From the NCBI RefSeq assembly GCF_013760845.1, contig NZ_JACDUU010000010.1, forward strand, positions 1 to 64,000: a stretch of 64,000 bases of DNA, given 5' to 3'. The position numbers and the translations under genes were made by a program. Below the pieces are notes generated by a model that had not been told where the DNA came from, did not search any database, and was given only the letters and a program-made list of their open reading frames with translations. Source of the DNA: [Anoxybacillus] calidus (GTDB lineage: Bacteria; Bacillota; Bacilli; Bacillales; Anoxybacillaceae). Below, piece by piece: positions 26,164-35,867 of the stretch. How positions within the stretch are numbered: position 1 is the stretch's first letter; every line of letters begins with the position of its first letter.

Positions 26164-26649
26164 ATGCTTACTGTTCGCCCACTGTCAGAACAAGACATGG
26201 ACTTTTTCATGGAGATGCGTTATGAAGCCATTTATATGCCAGAGGGGAAACCGCTGAAAGAAGAGCTTCTGAGTCTTCCTCACATCAAAAAATATAGTGA
26301 CGGATGGGGAAGAAAAGGGGACCGAGCGTTTATCGCTTTCACATCCGATCAAAAACGAGTCGGTGCGGTTTGGTATCGCTTGTTTAGTGCAGAAAACAAA
26401 GGATACGGATATGTGGACGATGAAACGCCTGAGTTAGGAATTGCGATCGTTCCTGAATATAGAAAGCAAGGAATCGGTACGCTACTTTTAGAAAAAATCA
26501 TCGAACAAGCCAAACTTGATGGCTATAAAGCTCTTTCGTTGAGCGTCGATCCTCGAAACGAAGCGGCCGTTCAGCTTTATCAAAAACTGGGATTTGAACA
26601 ATGCGGCATATCGGGGACATCTTGGACGATGAAACGAAGTTTATCATGA
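26164..26649 (+). CDS. GNAT-family N-acetyltransferase
   Basis: A 161-residue single-domain acetyltransferase. Beta-4/motif A reads ELGIAIVPEYRKQGIGTLLL, and motif B NEAAVQLYQKLGFEQCG. The N-terminal half contains PHIKKYSDGWGRKGDRAFIA, typical of a Bacillus GNAT subgroup of unknown substrate. The ATG at 26164 is chosen because AGAAGGGATAGG precedes it; a TTG 21 bases earlier is the alternative. A terminator follows. Confidence 0.85.
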   Translation: MLTVRPLSEQDMDFFMEMRYEAIYMPEGKPLKEELLSLPHIKKYSDGWGRKGDRAFIAFTSDQKRVGAVWYRLFSAENKGYGYVDDETPELGIAIVPEYRKQGIGTLLLEKIIEQAKLDGYKALSLSVDPRNEAAVQLYQKLGFEQCGISGTSWTMKRSLS

Positions 26650-26670
26650 CAGTTGAGAATACTTCTACGT

Positions 26671-26708
26671 AGAAGCGAGCGGGAATTATTTGCCCGTTTT
26701 TGCTTCTA
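26671..26708 (+). terminator. Terminator-like hairpin
   Basis: Interrupted stem agaagc-ga-gcggg / cccgt-ttt-gcttct around an AT-rich loop, between the GNAT gene and the UPF0060 gene. Confidence 0.6.
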
Positions 26709-26747
26709 TTGAGGCGTTATGAATACGATTGGGAGGATAAGATATTA

Positions 26748-27071
26748 TTGGTAGCTATATTATTATTTGTTCTTGCTGGATTAGCAGAGATTGGCGGAGG
26801 ATATTTAGTTTGGTTATGGCTGCGAGAAGCCAAACCGCTCTCGTACGGAATAATAGGAAGCCTTATTCTTATAGCTTACGGAATCATTCCAACTTTACAA
26901 AGCTTTCCAACGTTTGGCAGGGTTTATGCAGCGTATGGAGGCATTTTTATTGTTCTTGCCGTTCTCTGGGGATGGTGGGTGGATAAAAAAACGCCCGACT
27001 TGTATGACTGGATAGGAGCGCTCATTTGCTTGATTGGCGTATCGGTCATGTTATGGGGACCTCGTTCATAA
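26748..27071 (+). CDS. UPF0060 (YnfA family) four-helix membrane protein
   Basis: A 107-residue integral membrane protein with four helices. The N-terminus [20 protein letters not shown] followed by VWLWLREAK is diagnostic of the UPF0060/YnfA family, as is RVYAAYGG and the C-terminal [11 protein letters not shown]. The family resembles small multidrug-resistance proteins, though no substrate is proven. The TTG at 26748 is taken as start because GGGAGG lies 11 bases upstream and homologues begin there; an earlier start at 26700 would add non-family sequence. Confidence 0.85.
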   Translation: MVAILLFVLAGLAEIGGGYLVWLWLREAKPLSYGIIGSLILIAYGIIPTLQSFPTFGRVYAAYGGIFIVLAVLWGWWVDKKTPDLYDWIGALICLIGVSVMLWGPRS

Positions 27072-27405
27072 ACGATGTATCCGAGAGTATGAGAGTGATG
27101 TTTGAACAGGATGTAAAAAACATAGGGAAAGGTTGATATGCTTATAAAAGAAATTCATTTGAAACATTTGGATATTTATTTCATCAGGGGAATATTTTAA
27201 ACAAATAAAACGGTCCGTATTCGGTCAGTTTTATTGATTGATGAGAACATATGAAATCAATGCTGCAAATAACCCTACGCATTTAGAAGCGGGAGACTTC
27301 TTTTGGAAATTCGTTAAAACAATGTCTATTAGTTTGACATGATGCCCGATAAAAAAATTGATTTTTAGGAAACACTAATGAAAACAAAAACAGGAGGAAG
27401 CAGGC
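27072..27405. other. Intergenic, nothing recognised
   Basis: About 330 AT-rich bases without a protein-like frame or strong hairpin. The last 40 bases carry the leader and AGGAGG site of the next gene. Confidence 0.4.
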
Positions 27406-27672
27406 ATGTCATGGATCGAAGGACGCATTATTTCCGGTGAATATGACAATGAAATGAACGTCTTCACCATCCAAAAGTTAAAACAGTTTTTCGTGGAATC
27501 CGTTCTCCAACCACACCAGATGCAACATCTGTCAGACTATCTGAAGAATCATCAAAATGAGGAGGAAGGACAAATTCTCATTCTTTACGATCAAATGCCT
27601 GTAAGATTGTCACAGGAAGAAATAAAGCAATTCATCGCGGATTTAGATGAAATTCAGTCTCGCTGTAAATGA
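27406..27672 (+). CDS. Small conserved-looking protein of unknown function
   Basis: An 88-residue soluble acidic protein (MSWIEGRIISGEYDNEMNVF) with two helices (residues about 20-50 and 68-88) around a strand, GQILILYDQMPVRLSQEE. AGGAGG sits 9 bases before the ATG. Codon use and the regular amphipathic pattern support a real gene. No family recognised. It is monocistronic, followed by a terminator at 27729. Confidence 0.6.
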   Translation: MSWIEGRIISGEYDNEMNVFTIQKLKQFFVESVLQPHQMQHLSDYLKNHQNEEEGQILILYDQMPVRLSQEEIKQFIADLDEIQSRCK

Positions 27673-27728
27673 ACTAGTATCTGTCATCACCTGGATTCAA
27701 GTGTCGAGTAAATAACAACCTTATTGCA

Positions 27729-27756
27729 GCAGAAGCTTGAGCGGCTTCTGTTTTTA
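27729..27756 (+). terminator. Rho-independent terminator
   Basis: 7-bp stem cagaagc / gcttctg with an 8-base loop followed by tttttattt. Confidence 0.8.
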
Positions 27757-27889
27757 TTTAGGTGAAAAAGCTGCTTTACCTACGCCGTTCGACAACATTT
27801 TTATCAATATTAGCTATGATGAGTGTATAGAATGTCCAAGGAGGACAGCAGTAGCGAATAAAGGAGCGAGCGAAAGCGATTTTACGAGA

Positions 27890-28027
27890 TTAATTGAAAA
27901 TTTCATCACTTACTCCGCGAAGATTGCAATATGAAAGACCATCCCAAGTAGCCATATATAGATTATGTGAGTGATATGAGTCTGAATCATCGGAATGAAC
28001 TAAATATCCGCTAACAGGTATCTCCAT
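27890..28027 (-). pseudogene. Truncated YmaF-like N-terminus
   Basis: A minus-strand ORF of 45 codons, ATG at 28027 behind GAGAGGAG. It begins MEIPVSGYLVHSDDSDSYHS followed by HNLYMATWDG, which resembles the start of YmaF-family proteins (His-rich repeat proteins, IPVTGF..HSDDSDSLHSH..Y..SWDG in members I recall). The frame then loses similarity and stops at 27890, without the His-rich repeats. The strong ribosome-binding site survives, so the short peptide may still be made. Confidence 0.6.
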
Positions 28028-28793
28028 CGTTTTTCTCCTCTCATTCATTTTTCATAAATCATATGATGATGGACGTATAGATGTATGGGTTCGTATCAAA
28101 ATTTATTATGTGCTGTACCGAATCCAAATTTTTTATTTTTAGGAGAATAATGAATCAAAGGAACAATTGTCATGGTATATTGAGATTTAAAAGAGAAGGC
28201 TACCTAAAAACGGATTAAACCTTAACATGATTTGAAAGCTATAAAACCAGAAGCATAAACGGTTTTCTGTCTTTTATTACATCTGTACCGTTCAGCAACA
28301 TCTTTCAAAAATATAAATGCAAACAAAAATGAATGAAGAGCCGAAATATGCAGTTGTGCTAAAAAAACGCCTTTACCGTTATATCTGTCTATACCGTATT
28401 AAATAATGTTGCATAACTTATTAATGTATTTAACCCAACACTAAGCATTCCATCGATAAAGGAATCTAGATGATTGATGACCGGTTTTGAAGAAGCAAAT
28501 AAAAAGGAAAATTTCAATCCACTAGTTATAGACTTTTTCTTTATGTGATCGTCTATTCAGTGGACATCACCCCCTCTGGATAGGTTATGGTAGCACATTC
28601 ATTCTAAGCCGGATTCGTGTTTTTCTATCTTTAGAAAATGATTGAATGAAATTTGTTTATTTCATTTCTTATCGGGGGTAAGATTTAACGGGAGGGTAAA
28701 GTCCTTTATTAGATGAATGAACGACAAAAATCATGTTTTGTCTAAGTATGGTGGCATAGAGATGATACTTCTCTATTTCATAGGAGGGATAGT
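28028..28793. other. AT-rich non-coding stretch before the coat operon
   Basis: About 770 bases without a supported gene. A 22-codon frame with an AGGAG site near 28150 is too short to call. The final 150 bases must contain the promoter of the spore coat operon, presumably sigma-K dependent, but no clear -35/-10 pair stood out. Confidence 0.4.
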
Positions 28794-29888
28794 GTGGAGA
28801 AGATGGTAATTGAACCATGGGTAGTCGATGAACTTACTCATGAATTTTTTGTACCTGACTATATTAATCAAATAGCAGAGGAGGTTCTTCAAAGCTACGA
28901 TTTATCCGTTAAGAACATTCAAATAATCACAACTAAGCCGGACAAGGGTGGAGCGATTTGGAAGATTGAGACAAATTTAGGGCCAAAAAGTTTGAAGCTG
29001 TTACATCGGAGACCAACCAGAAGTTTGTTTAGCTTAGGGGCTCAGGAATATTTAGTTGATGTCAGAGAAGCAAGGGTTCCACCAATTGTAAAAACAAAGG
29101 ACGGAAAAAATTATGTTGAAGCAGGAGGAAAATTATGGTTTGTTGCAGAATGGATCGAACCATTGGCACCAGTTACAAAAGATTTGGAAGGAGCAAAGCA
29201 GCTTTGTTATGCTCTCGGCGAATTCCATCGTTTAAGCAAGGGGTATATCCCTCCTGAACAGGCTGAAGTAGCTTCAAGATTGTATAAGTGGCCAAAAAAC
29301 TATGAGAAGATCATAGCTAAAATGGATTGGTTTCGAAACATTGCCAAAGCTTATGAGGAAATGCCAGCAAGTTCACACTTATTGAATGTGGTAGATCAAT
29401 TTGAAGAACAAGCAAGAAGAAGTCTAGAAAGACTCAATCAATCAAGCTATTTTGAATTGATTAAACACGGAAATGCGTATTGGGGGTTAGTTCACCAGGA
29501 TTATGGTTGGTCTAATGGGCAAATGGGAGCGGAAGGAATGTGGATTATTGACCTTGATGGTGTCGCATTTGACCTTCCGATTCGTGATTTGAGAAAGTTG
29601 ATTAGTGGTACAATGGCGGATTTATATAGATGGGATGTGACGTGGGTACGGGAAATGATTAAGGCTTACCATGAAGCCAATCCGATAACACCTCAATTAT
29701 ATGAAATTTTAATGATTGATTTGTCACTGCCAAACGAATTTTATAAAAATATAAAAGAAGTCGTGTATGAACCTGAACTATTTCTCAACGAACAAACAAC
29801 ACAATTAATTCAAACGATTGTTGAAACCGATCAATCGAAGTGGCCTGTATTGGAAGAAATCCAAAACGACTGGAAGGGGATGGAATAA
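28794..29888 (+). CDS. Spore coat protein of the CotS/CotI family (kinase-like fold)
   Basis: A 364-residue aminoglycoside-phosphotransferase-fold protein. The catalytic-loop equivalent is HQDYGWSN (His234, Asp236, Asn241) and the metal-binding segment is IIDLDGVAFD (Asp253/Asp255), so the kinase residues are retained. CotS, CotI and YtaA of B. subtilis are spore coat proteins of this family; recent work assigns kinase activity to some members. The start is GTG behind AGGAGG. Two bases separate it from the glycosyltransferase gene, the cotSA-like partner, as in other spore formers. Confidence 0.85.
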   Translation: MEKMVIEPWVVDELTHEFFVPDYINQIAEEVLQSYDLSVKNIQIITTKPDKGGAIWKIETNLGPKSLKLLHRRPTRSLFSLGAQEYLVDVREARVPPIVKTKDGKNYVEAGGKLWFVAEWIEPLAPVTKDLEGAKQLCYALGEFHRLSKGYIPPEQAEVASRLYKWPKNYEKIIAKMDWFRNIAKAYEEMPASSHLLNVVDQFEEQARRSLERLNQSSYFELIKHGNAYWGLVHQDYGWSNGQMGAEGMWIIDLDGVAFDLPIRDLRKLISGTMADLYRWDVTWVREMIKAYHEANPITPQLYEILMIDLSLPNEFYKNIKEVVYEPELFLNEQTTQLIQTIVETDQSKWPVLEEIQNDWKGME

Positions 29889-29890
29889 AC

Positions 29891-31570
29891 ATGAAAATTT
29901 TAATGATTTGTACTGAAAAACTTCCTGTTCCTCCTGTATTAGGAGGAGCAATCCAAACTTATATTTCCGGTACTCTTCCACATTTAAGCAAATTTCATGA
30001 TATTACGGTTTTGGGAATTAGTGATCCATCACTTCCAGATCAAGAAACCATAGATGGAATTCATTATGTTCGCGTACCAGGAAAAGTATTCGAAATATAT
30101 CGAGAAAATGTTGTTCGTTATGTTGAATCAAATCAATTTGATCTGATCCACATTTTTAATCGTCCACGCCTCGTCATGCCTGTTCGAAATGCAGCTCCCC
30201 AATCAAAAATTACCTTAAGCATGCACAATGATATGTTCAATCCAGAAAAAATTGATCCAGAAGAAGCAACAGCAGCATTAGAACAAGTGTCAAATATTGT
30301 AACGGTTAGTGATTATGTTGGAAATGTAATACGTGAGCTATATCCACAAGCCTCACCAAAGATACGCACGATTTATTCCGGAGTGGACACTGAGAGATTT
30401 TTACCTGGAAATCATCCAAAGATGCAAAAAATACGCAAGGAAATTCGTCAAGCAAATGGTTTAGAGAATAAAACGGTTATTTTATTTGCAGGAAGGCTTT
30501 CGAACAATAAAGGGGTCGATAAGTTAGTTAGAGCGTTACCGGAGCTTTCAAAAAAATTTAAAGATTTAGCTCTGGTAATAGTAGGAAGTAAATGGTTTAG
30601 CCAAAATGATGTAACCGATTATGTAGCCTATGTACGGGCATTGGCAAAAAAGCTGCCGATACCAGTTGTGACAACTGGCTTTGTGGTACCGGATGAAATC
30701 CAAAATTGGTTCGCTGCAGCTGATTTATTTGTATGTACTTCGCAATGGCAAGAACCGTTGGCACGGGTACACTATGAAGCGATGGCAGCAGGTCTTCCGA
30801 TTGTAACAACTGCAAGGGGAGGCAATCCAGAGGTTATTCTCTCAAAAGAGAACGGTCTTATCGTGGAGAATCCGGAAGATCCAAGCTGTTTTGTAGAAAC
30901 GCTTTCACAAATATTATCAGACAAGTCATTGATGAAAAGAATGGGGGAGAAAGGAAGAGAACTTGCTGTTTCCCGTTACAAGTGGGATAGAGTAGCTTCC
31001 GAGCTGCTTGAAGTTTGGAAGCAAGCTAAAGAGGTTGAACAAGCAAAAACGAACGAAGAACATGTTGTTGAATCAGAAAATGATAGAATAACAGAAGAAC
31101 AACCAAAAGCAGTTAAACAAGCAAAAACGAACGAAGAACATGTTTCTGAATCAGAAAATGATAAAATAACAGAAGAACAATCAAAAGCAGTTAAACCAGC
31201 AAAAATGAACGAAGAATATGTTACTGAATTGGAAAATGATCAAATAATGGAAAAACAACAAAAAGAAGGTACGGAGGAACCAACACAAGATTCATCAACG
31301 GAAATGGATTCAATTCATGAACAAATTAGAGACAAAACTCGCCGAAAACCTTTTATCATTACAAGTGGCGTTTCAAGAAATCGAAAAATAACAAAACGTG
31401 AAGAAAAAAAACTAAAACGTGAAGAAAAAAAACTAAAACGTGAAGAAAAAAAACTTAAAGGTCAGAAAAAAATCGCTAAGCTAGAGGAAAAACTAGCATC
31501 CGGTGAGATTGACAAAAAAGAATATGAGAAAGAACTAGCAGAAATTCAAACGAAATTCAAACTGAATTAG
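29891..31570 (+). CDS. cotSA: CotSA-like spore coat glycosyltransferase with repetitive charged tail
   Basis: A 559-residue protein. Residues 1-380 form a GT4 (GT-B fold) glycosyltransferase: N-terminal VPPVLGGAIQTYI, NDP-sugar region HYEAMAAGLPIVTTARGGNP with the downstream Glu (PEV). CotSA in B. subtilis is about 377 residues, so the last 180 residues are an addition. They hold three 26-residue repeats (KQAKTNEEHV..SEND.ITEEQ) and three REEKKLK repeats, then a helical EEKLASGEIDKKEYEKEL segment. After the stop at 31570 an alternative frame stays protein-like to 31641. The ATG at 29891 follows AAGGGGATGG. It is coupled to the kinase-like gene. Confidence 0.85.
   Translation: MKILMICTEKLPVPPVLGGAIQTYISGTLPHLSKFHDITVLGISDPSLPDQETIDGIHYVRVPGKVFEIYRENVVRYVESNQFDLIHIFNRPRLVMPVRNAAPQSKITLSMHNDMFNPEKIDPEEATAALEQVSNIVTVSDYVGNVIRELYPQASPKIRTIYSGVDTERFLPGNHPKMQKIRKEIRQANGLENKTVILFAGRLSNNKGVDKLVRALPELSKKFKDLALVIVGSKWFSQNDVTDYVAYVRALAKKLPIPVVTTGFVVPDEIQNWFAAADLFVCTSQWQEPLARVHYEAMAAGLPIVTTARGGNPEVILSKENGLIVENPEDPSCFVETLSQILSDKSLMKRMGEKGRELAVSRYKWDRVASELLEVWKQAKEVEQAKTNEEHVVESENDRITEEQPKAVKQAKTNEEHVSESENDKITEEQSKAVKPAKMNEEYVTELENDQIMEKQQKEGTEEPTQDSSTEMDSIHEQIRDKTRRKPFIITSGVSRNRKITKREEKKLKREEKKLKREEKKLKGQKKIAKLEEKLASGEIDKKEYEKELAEIQTKFKLN
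31034..31267 (+). repeat. Three 78-base in-frame tandem repeats in the cotSA tail
   Basis: Three copies of a 26-codon unit beginning V(E/K)(Q/P)AK. The first two differ at few codons; the third has diverged (MNEEYVTELEND). Likely expanded by slipped replication. Confidence 0.85.
31397..31459 (+). repeat. Three 21-base repeats coding REEKKLK
   Basis: Three tandem copies of cgtgaagaaaaaaaactaaaa (the last ends in a variant), each containing an eight-A run. Gives a highly basic/acidic helix. The A-runs make the locus prone to slippage. Confidence 0.9.
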
Positions 31571-31680
31571 CTGAGACACGTGCGGAAATAGTTAAAGAGG
31601 TCAATGAAAAAGTTGACAAAGTATCAAAAAAGAAATATTAGAAAAAGTTACTGATAAAACGTGAAAGTGAACATAAGGAG

Positions 31681-31733
31681 AAAAGCTGTCCTTAAAGGTT
31701 CTTGAATGAATCCTTTGAAGGCAGCTTTTTTTG
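31681..31733 (+). terminator. Terminator of the coat operon
   Basis: Two-part stem: aaagctg / cagcttt outside and ccttaaagg / cctttgaagg inside, followed by tttttttgttg. Confidence 0.8.
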
Positions 31734-32538
31734 TTGTTTTCTCCATTTAAAATAACTCTGATATTAGCAATGGTTCAGGAACGGCTGCGAATGGCTTGTC
31801 TTTCCAATTGCTTCATTGGGGATGGGATGAGCAATCATTTCTTTTTCTGCATTAGATAGATTTTAAAAAAGCGATTGCTCTGGTTAATGATTCAGCATGC
31901 GGACTAAATATGGGGATTTGTACACAGAATATCCATCGTGACTTGTATACTATCCGGTAAATTGAATCAGGTGGGGGGCCAAGACATACCTACTATATGT
32001 TTTATGGAGGGAAAAGAACGCTGTTACGGACGCGAGGGCATGAAATACGCGGTACAAGAAATGACAGACTTTTAAAATTCTGTTTCCTTAAAGATTGACT
32101 TTAAACCGAAACAATCGATTTCTTTGATAGGAAATGGAGCAAAAGAAAGAAATCGAACAAACTATTTAACAGTTGGAAGGGTTTGAAAGCTTAAAACGAT
32201 GTCTGCTTGAGGAATGTGTTCCTGTTTATAAATAGCAGCGCGCAGCCTTGGTATTGTGTTAATAGACAGCAAAAGGCTTCATAAGGACTGTTTATAAAAT
32301 CAAAAATACGGATGGAAGCTTGATAAAAGAAGATTTGATTAGTTTTATAAAAATAATAAGAGAAAGTTGTTTTTATATTTTTACGCTTCCATAAGTCAAA
32401 TCATGAGTAAACGAGTGAATAGGATGGGAGAAAAATAAAGATCAATGGTACACAAATGCGTCGCTCTCTGAGAATAAGTGTCGACGCATTTATGTTTCCG
32501 AGAAAGAATGACATGTGAATAACATGCCGATTTTCATA
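31734..32538. other. Intergenic, apparently decayed
   Basis: About 800 bases with stops in every frame. Short protein-like shreds occur on both strands (for example minus-strand AEKEMIAHPIPNEAIGKTSH near 31800), but none can be assigned to a family. Confidence 0.4.
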
Positions 32539-32907
32539 TTATCGTTTTGCTTCGACTTCTCTTTTTACTCGGATAAAGGCGATGAATTGATTTAGTTCAT
32601 CTTGTGAAAGACTCTTTCCATCTATTGTTAAACGAACTTTAGCTAATAGATCTTTTTCTGTCAGTTCCAAGCTCTTCATTTTGTCCTTATGCTCTAGCTC
32701 GAAGGAGGAGTTGTCCACCATGCCTAATAAATAGTCAACGGATGTTTCGAACAGACTTGCAATCTCTTTTATGGCTTCCAAAGAAGGTTGACGGTATCCC
32801 GATTCATAGCCAGCGTATGTGCTTTTTGCAATTCCAAGCTGATCAGCTGTATATTGCAATGACCACTTTTTTCTTTTCCTCAATTCCGATAATCGTTTCG
32901 ATATCAC
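32539..32907 (-). CDS. ansR: XRE-family repressor of the asparaginase operon
   Basis: A 122-residue regulator. The N-terminal helix-turn-helix, residues 4-60, reads KRLSELRKRKKWSLQYTADQ then LGIAKSTYAGYESGYRQPS, as in B. subtilis AnsR, which represses ansAB in the absence of asparagine. The C-terminal half is a helical effector/dimer region. Start GTG behind GGAGG. It is divergent from ansA, as in B. subtilis, so the promoter region is shared. Confidence 0.88.
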   Translation of the reverse strand: MISKRLSELRKRKKWSLQYTADQLGIAKSTYAGYESGYRQPSLEAIKEIASLFETSVDYLLGMVDNSSFELEHKDKMKSLELTEKDLLAKVRLTIDGKSLSQDELNQFIAFIRVKREVEAKR

Positions 32908-33013
32908 CGGCTCGTCCTCCTTGCTTTCTTTCGTTTGATCTTATAATATCATCAGTGTTTTTTATTAAAGTTGAATCATAAAACTCAATGTTCGCGAAAT
33001 GAATAAAAAATAC

Positions 33014-33042
33014 TTGTTATTCTCGTCTATAATTAATATAAT
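33014..33042 (+). promoter_or_regulatory. Candidate sigma-A promoter of ansAB
   Basis: -35 TTGTTA at 33014-33019 and -10 TATAAT at 33037-33042 with exactly 17 bases between. Just downstream (33054-33070) lies a tandem tcgcgta tcgcgta, a candidate AnsR operator by position only. Confidence 0.65.
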
Positions 33043-33195
33043 TTTAATCGGTTGGTCGCGTATCGCGTACAATTGATACTTATAATTTACACTAATCTAC
33101 CTTTTGAAAACAATAGCAACGTTCGTTCTCTTTATTTGCGAAAAAATAAATCCTCTATTCTTGAAGCGATTTTTTTCTCAGAGGAGGTGTGAAAG

Positions 33196-34212
33196 ATGAA
33201 AAAGTTATTATTATTAGCTACCGGCGGAACGATCGCTTCGGTAAAAGGAGAAAATGGTTTAACACCGGGTATGACAGCAGAAGAGCTGATCAGCTATTTA
33301 CCGAAACAGGATGAAAAATATATGATAGAAAGCAAAATTTTAATGAACATTGACAGCACGAATATGCAGCCGGAATATTGGGTGAAAATGGCCCAAGCCA
33401 TTTATAACAACTATGACGCTTACGATGGTTTTGTTATTACCCATGGAACGGATACAATGGCGTATACAGCAGCGGCGCTTTCGTATATGCTGCAAAACTT
33501 AAGTAAACCGGTCGTTCTTACAGGATCTCAAGTGCCGATCGGGTTTAAGAAAACAGATGCGAAAAAGAATATCGCTGATGCGCTTCTGTTTGCCTGTGAG
33601 GAGATCGGTGGTGTGTATGTTGTTTTTGACGGCAGAGTGATTATCGGGACAAGAGCTGTGAAAATGCGTACAAAAAGCTATGATGCATTTGAGAGTATTA
33701 ACCATCCGTACATCGCCTATATCGAGCGGTCAAAAATAACGTATTATTTTGAAATTCCGCCTGTAAAAGGAAAGTTAAAACTCGATACATCGTTATGTCC
33801 GGATGTTTTCTTGTTAAAACTTTATCCTGGAACAAAACCGGAAATTTTTGATTACATAAAACATCTTTACAAAGGAGTCATTATTGAGAGTTTTGGAAAT
33901 GGTGGCGTGCCTTTTCAAGAAAGAAACTTGCTTCCAAAAATAAAAGAACTTATCGATTCAGGAATAGCGGTTGTCATCACAACTCAATGCTTAGAGGAAG
34001 GGGAAGATTTAACCCTTTATGAAGTGGGACGGAAAGTTGCGCAAAATATGGTGATTTTTTCAGGGGATATGAATACAGAAGCGATTGTCCCGAAGCTCAT
34101 GTGGGCATTAGGAAAAACAAACAACCTTATGGAAGTAAAGAAAATCATGGAAACCCCAATTGCAAGGGACATTACTCCGGAAGCTGAAAAAAGAAAGTGG
34201 GGAGTAGAATGA
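33196..34212 (+). CDS. ansA: Type I L-asparaginase
   Basis: A 338-residue asparaginase hydrolysing asparagine to aspartate and ammonia. The first catalytic Thr motif is LATGGTIAS (nucleophile Thr12 region) and the second is [13 protein letters not shown] (Thr-Asp pair). Length matches cytoplasmic type I enzymes and there is no signal peptide. GAGGAGGTG precedes the ATG. Its TGA overlaps the ATG of ansB (ATGA), so the two are translationally coupled. Regulation by the divergent ansR is expected. Confidence 0.94.
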   Translation: MKKLLLLATGGTIASVKGENGLTPGMTAEELISYLPKQDEKYMIESKILMNIDSTNMQPEYWVKMAQAIYNNYDAYDGFVITHGTDTMAYTAAALSYMLQNLSKPVVLTGSQVPIGFKKTDAKKNIADALLFACEEIGGVYVVFDGRVIIGTRAVKMRTKSYDAFESINHPYIAYIERSKITYYFEIPPVKGKLKLDTSLCPDVFLLKLYPGTKPEIFDYIKHLYKGVIIESFGNGGVPFQERNLLPKIKELIDSGIAVVITTQCLEEGEDLTLYEVGRKVAQNMVIFSGDMNTEAIVPKLMWALGKTNNLMEVKKIMETPIARDITPEAEKRKWGVE

Positions 34213-35648
34213 TCGAAATGAAATTATGCCGCCGAGAAAAAGATTTTCTCGGAGAAAAAGAAATTCCTGAGAACGCTTACTATGGGATTCAAACAATGCG
34301 TGCGGTTGAAAACTTTCCTATTACGGGATATCGTCTTCACTCATCTTTAATTCAGGCGATGGCGATGGTGAAAAAAGCCGCCGCATTAGCGAACATGGAA
34401 ATAGGGCAATTAGACCCGCATCTTGGTAACGCGATCGTTACAGCAGCACAAGAAATTATCGAAGGGAAATGGCACGATCAATTTATTGTTGACCCCATTC
34501 AAGGCGGGGCTGGCACGTCCATTAACATGAACACGAACGAAGTAATTGCAAACCGAGCGCTTGAACTAATCGGGGAACGGAAGGGAAGCTATCATATTAT
34601 AAGTCCAAACAGCCATGTAAACATGTCCCAGTCAACCAATGATGCTTTTCCGACCGCTATTCGTATTGCCGTTTTAAGTATGTTAGAGAACTTGTTGGCG
34701 ACTATGGAACATATGCATGATGTTTTCGCAGAAAAAGCGAAGCAGTTTGACCATGTCATAAAAATGGGCCGTACGCACTTGCAAGACGCCGTCCCTATTC
34801 GGTTAGGACAGGAGTTTGAAGCGTATCGGCGCGTCTTAGCTCGTGATATTAAACGGATTAAACAATCTCGGCAGCATCTTTATGAGATCAACATGGGAGC
34901 AACGGCGGTTGGAACAGGATTGAATGCAGATCCCCGCTATATTGAACTCGTTATTAAGCATCTCTCAGAAATTAGCGGATTTTCGTTCATTGGTGTCGAA
35001 CACCTCGTTGATGGTACGCAAAATACCGATGCTTATACGGAAGTTTCTGCGGCATTGAAAGTGTGCATGATTAATATGTCGAAAATCGCCAACGACTTAA
35101 GGTTGATGGCATCGGGACCTCGTGCAGGATTCGCTGAAATTACATTGCCGGCTCGACAACCTGGTTCTTCTATCATGCCAGGGAAGGTGAATCCAGTCAT
35201 GGCTGAAGTCATCAATCAAGTTGCTTTTCAAGTCATAGGTAATGATCACACAATCTGTTTGGCGTCAGAAGCGGGGCAGCTCGAGTTAAATGTTATGGAG
35301 CCGGTGCTTGTTTTTAACTTACTTCAGTCCATTAGTATTATGAACAATGCGTTTCGTGTATTTACGGATTATTGTTTAGCTGGAATTGAGGCAAACGAAG
35401 AGAAGTTAAAGGAATATGTAGAAAAAAGTGTGGGCGTTATTACTGCCTTAAATCCTTATCTTGGCTATGAAACAGCATCTCGCATTGCCCGCGAAGCTGT
35501 GCTTACTGGAAAATCCGTCCGAGAATTATGTAAGTCTTATAATCTATTAACAGAACAAGAATTGGATGCGATTTTAGATCCTTACGAGATGACCCGTCCT
35601 GGTATTGCAGGATCTAAACATCTAAGCCATTATTTTAAAAATGAATAG
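34209..35648 (+). CDS. ansB: Aspartate ammonia-lyase (aspartase)
   Basis: A 479-residue fumarase/aspartase-superfamily enzyme converting aspartate to fumarate and ammonia. The superfamily signature [11 protein letters not shown], which holds the flexible catalytic Ser loop, is present, along with TGTxxN-type segments ([13 protein letters not shown]) and [11 protein letters not shown]. The ATG at 34209 overlaps ansA's stop; an upstream GTG is less likely. The pathway with ansA feeds asparagine carbon to the TCA cycle. Confidence 0.94.
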   Translation: MIEMKLCRREKDFLGEKEIPENAYYGIQTMRAVENFPITGYRLHSSLIQAMAMVKKAAALANMEIGQLDPHLGNAIVTAAQEIIEGKWHDQFIVDPIQGGAGTSINMNTNEVIANRALELIGERKGSYHIISPNSHVNMSQSTNDAFPTAIRIAVLSMLENLLATMEHMHDVFAEKAKQFDHVIKMGRTHLQDAVPIRLGQEFEAYRRVLARDIKRIKQSRQHLYEINMGATAVGTGLNADPRYIELVIKHLSEISGFSFIGVEHLVDGTQNTDAYTEVSAALKVCMINMSKIANDLRLMASGPRAGFAEITLPARQPGSSIMPGKVNPVMAEVINQVAFQVIGNDHTICLASEAGQLELNVMEPVLVFNLLQSISIMNNAFRVFTDYCLAGIEANEEKLKEYVEKSVGVITALNPYLGYETASRIAREAVLTGKSVRELCKSYNLLTEQELDAILDPYEMTRPGIAGSKHLSHYFKNE

Positions 35649-35652
35649 CATG

Positions 35653-35694
35653 AAAAAAGCGTCGAGACCCGATATAGGTTTCGGCGTTTTTTCT
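35653..35694 (+). terminator. Terminator of ansAB
   Basis: Stem aaagcgtcgagacc / ggtttcggcgttttt with G-T pairs, 7-base loop, then ttttttcttt. Confidence 0.82.
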
Positions 35695-35867
35695 TTTCTA
35701 GTACACGTACAAAATTAATGGGTAAAAAGACCTATTTACAATATTATGCAAATATATATTAATATAAACTAGCATGAAAATTTTTGTTATTTTTCTATTT
35801 TTTTAAAATACCTAAAAATTGATTTGTAATAAAAAGAAGGGCTATTCGTGCTAAAAGGGGAATGGAA

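Noticed and set aside
27737-27934. Plus-strand open frame with Cys and His residues
   Set aside because: It begins inside a terminator, has no ribosome-binding site and overlaps the better supported YmaF-like stub on the other strand.
31397-31459. Short tandem repeats as a CRISPR array
   Set aside because: The repeats are 21 bases without spacers and lie in frame inside a coding sequence.
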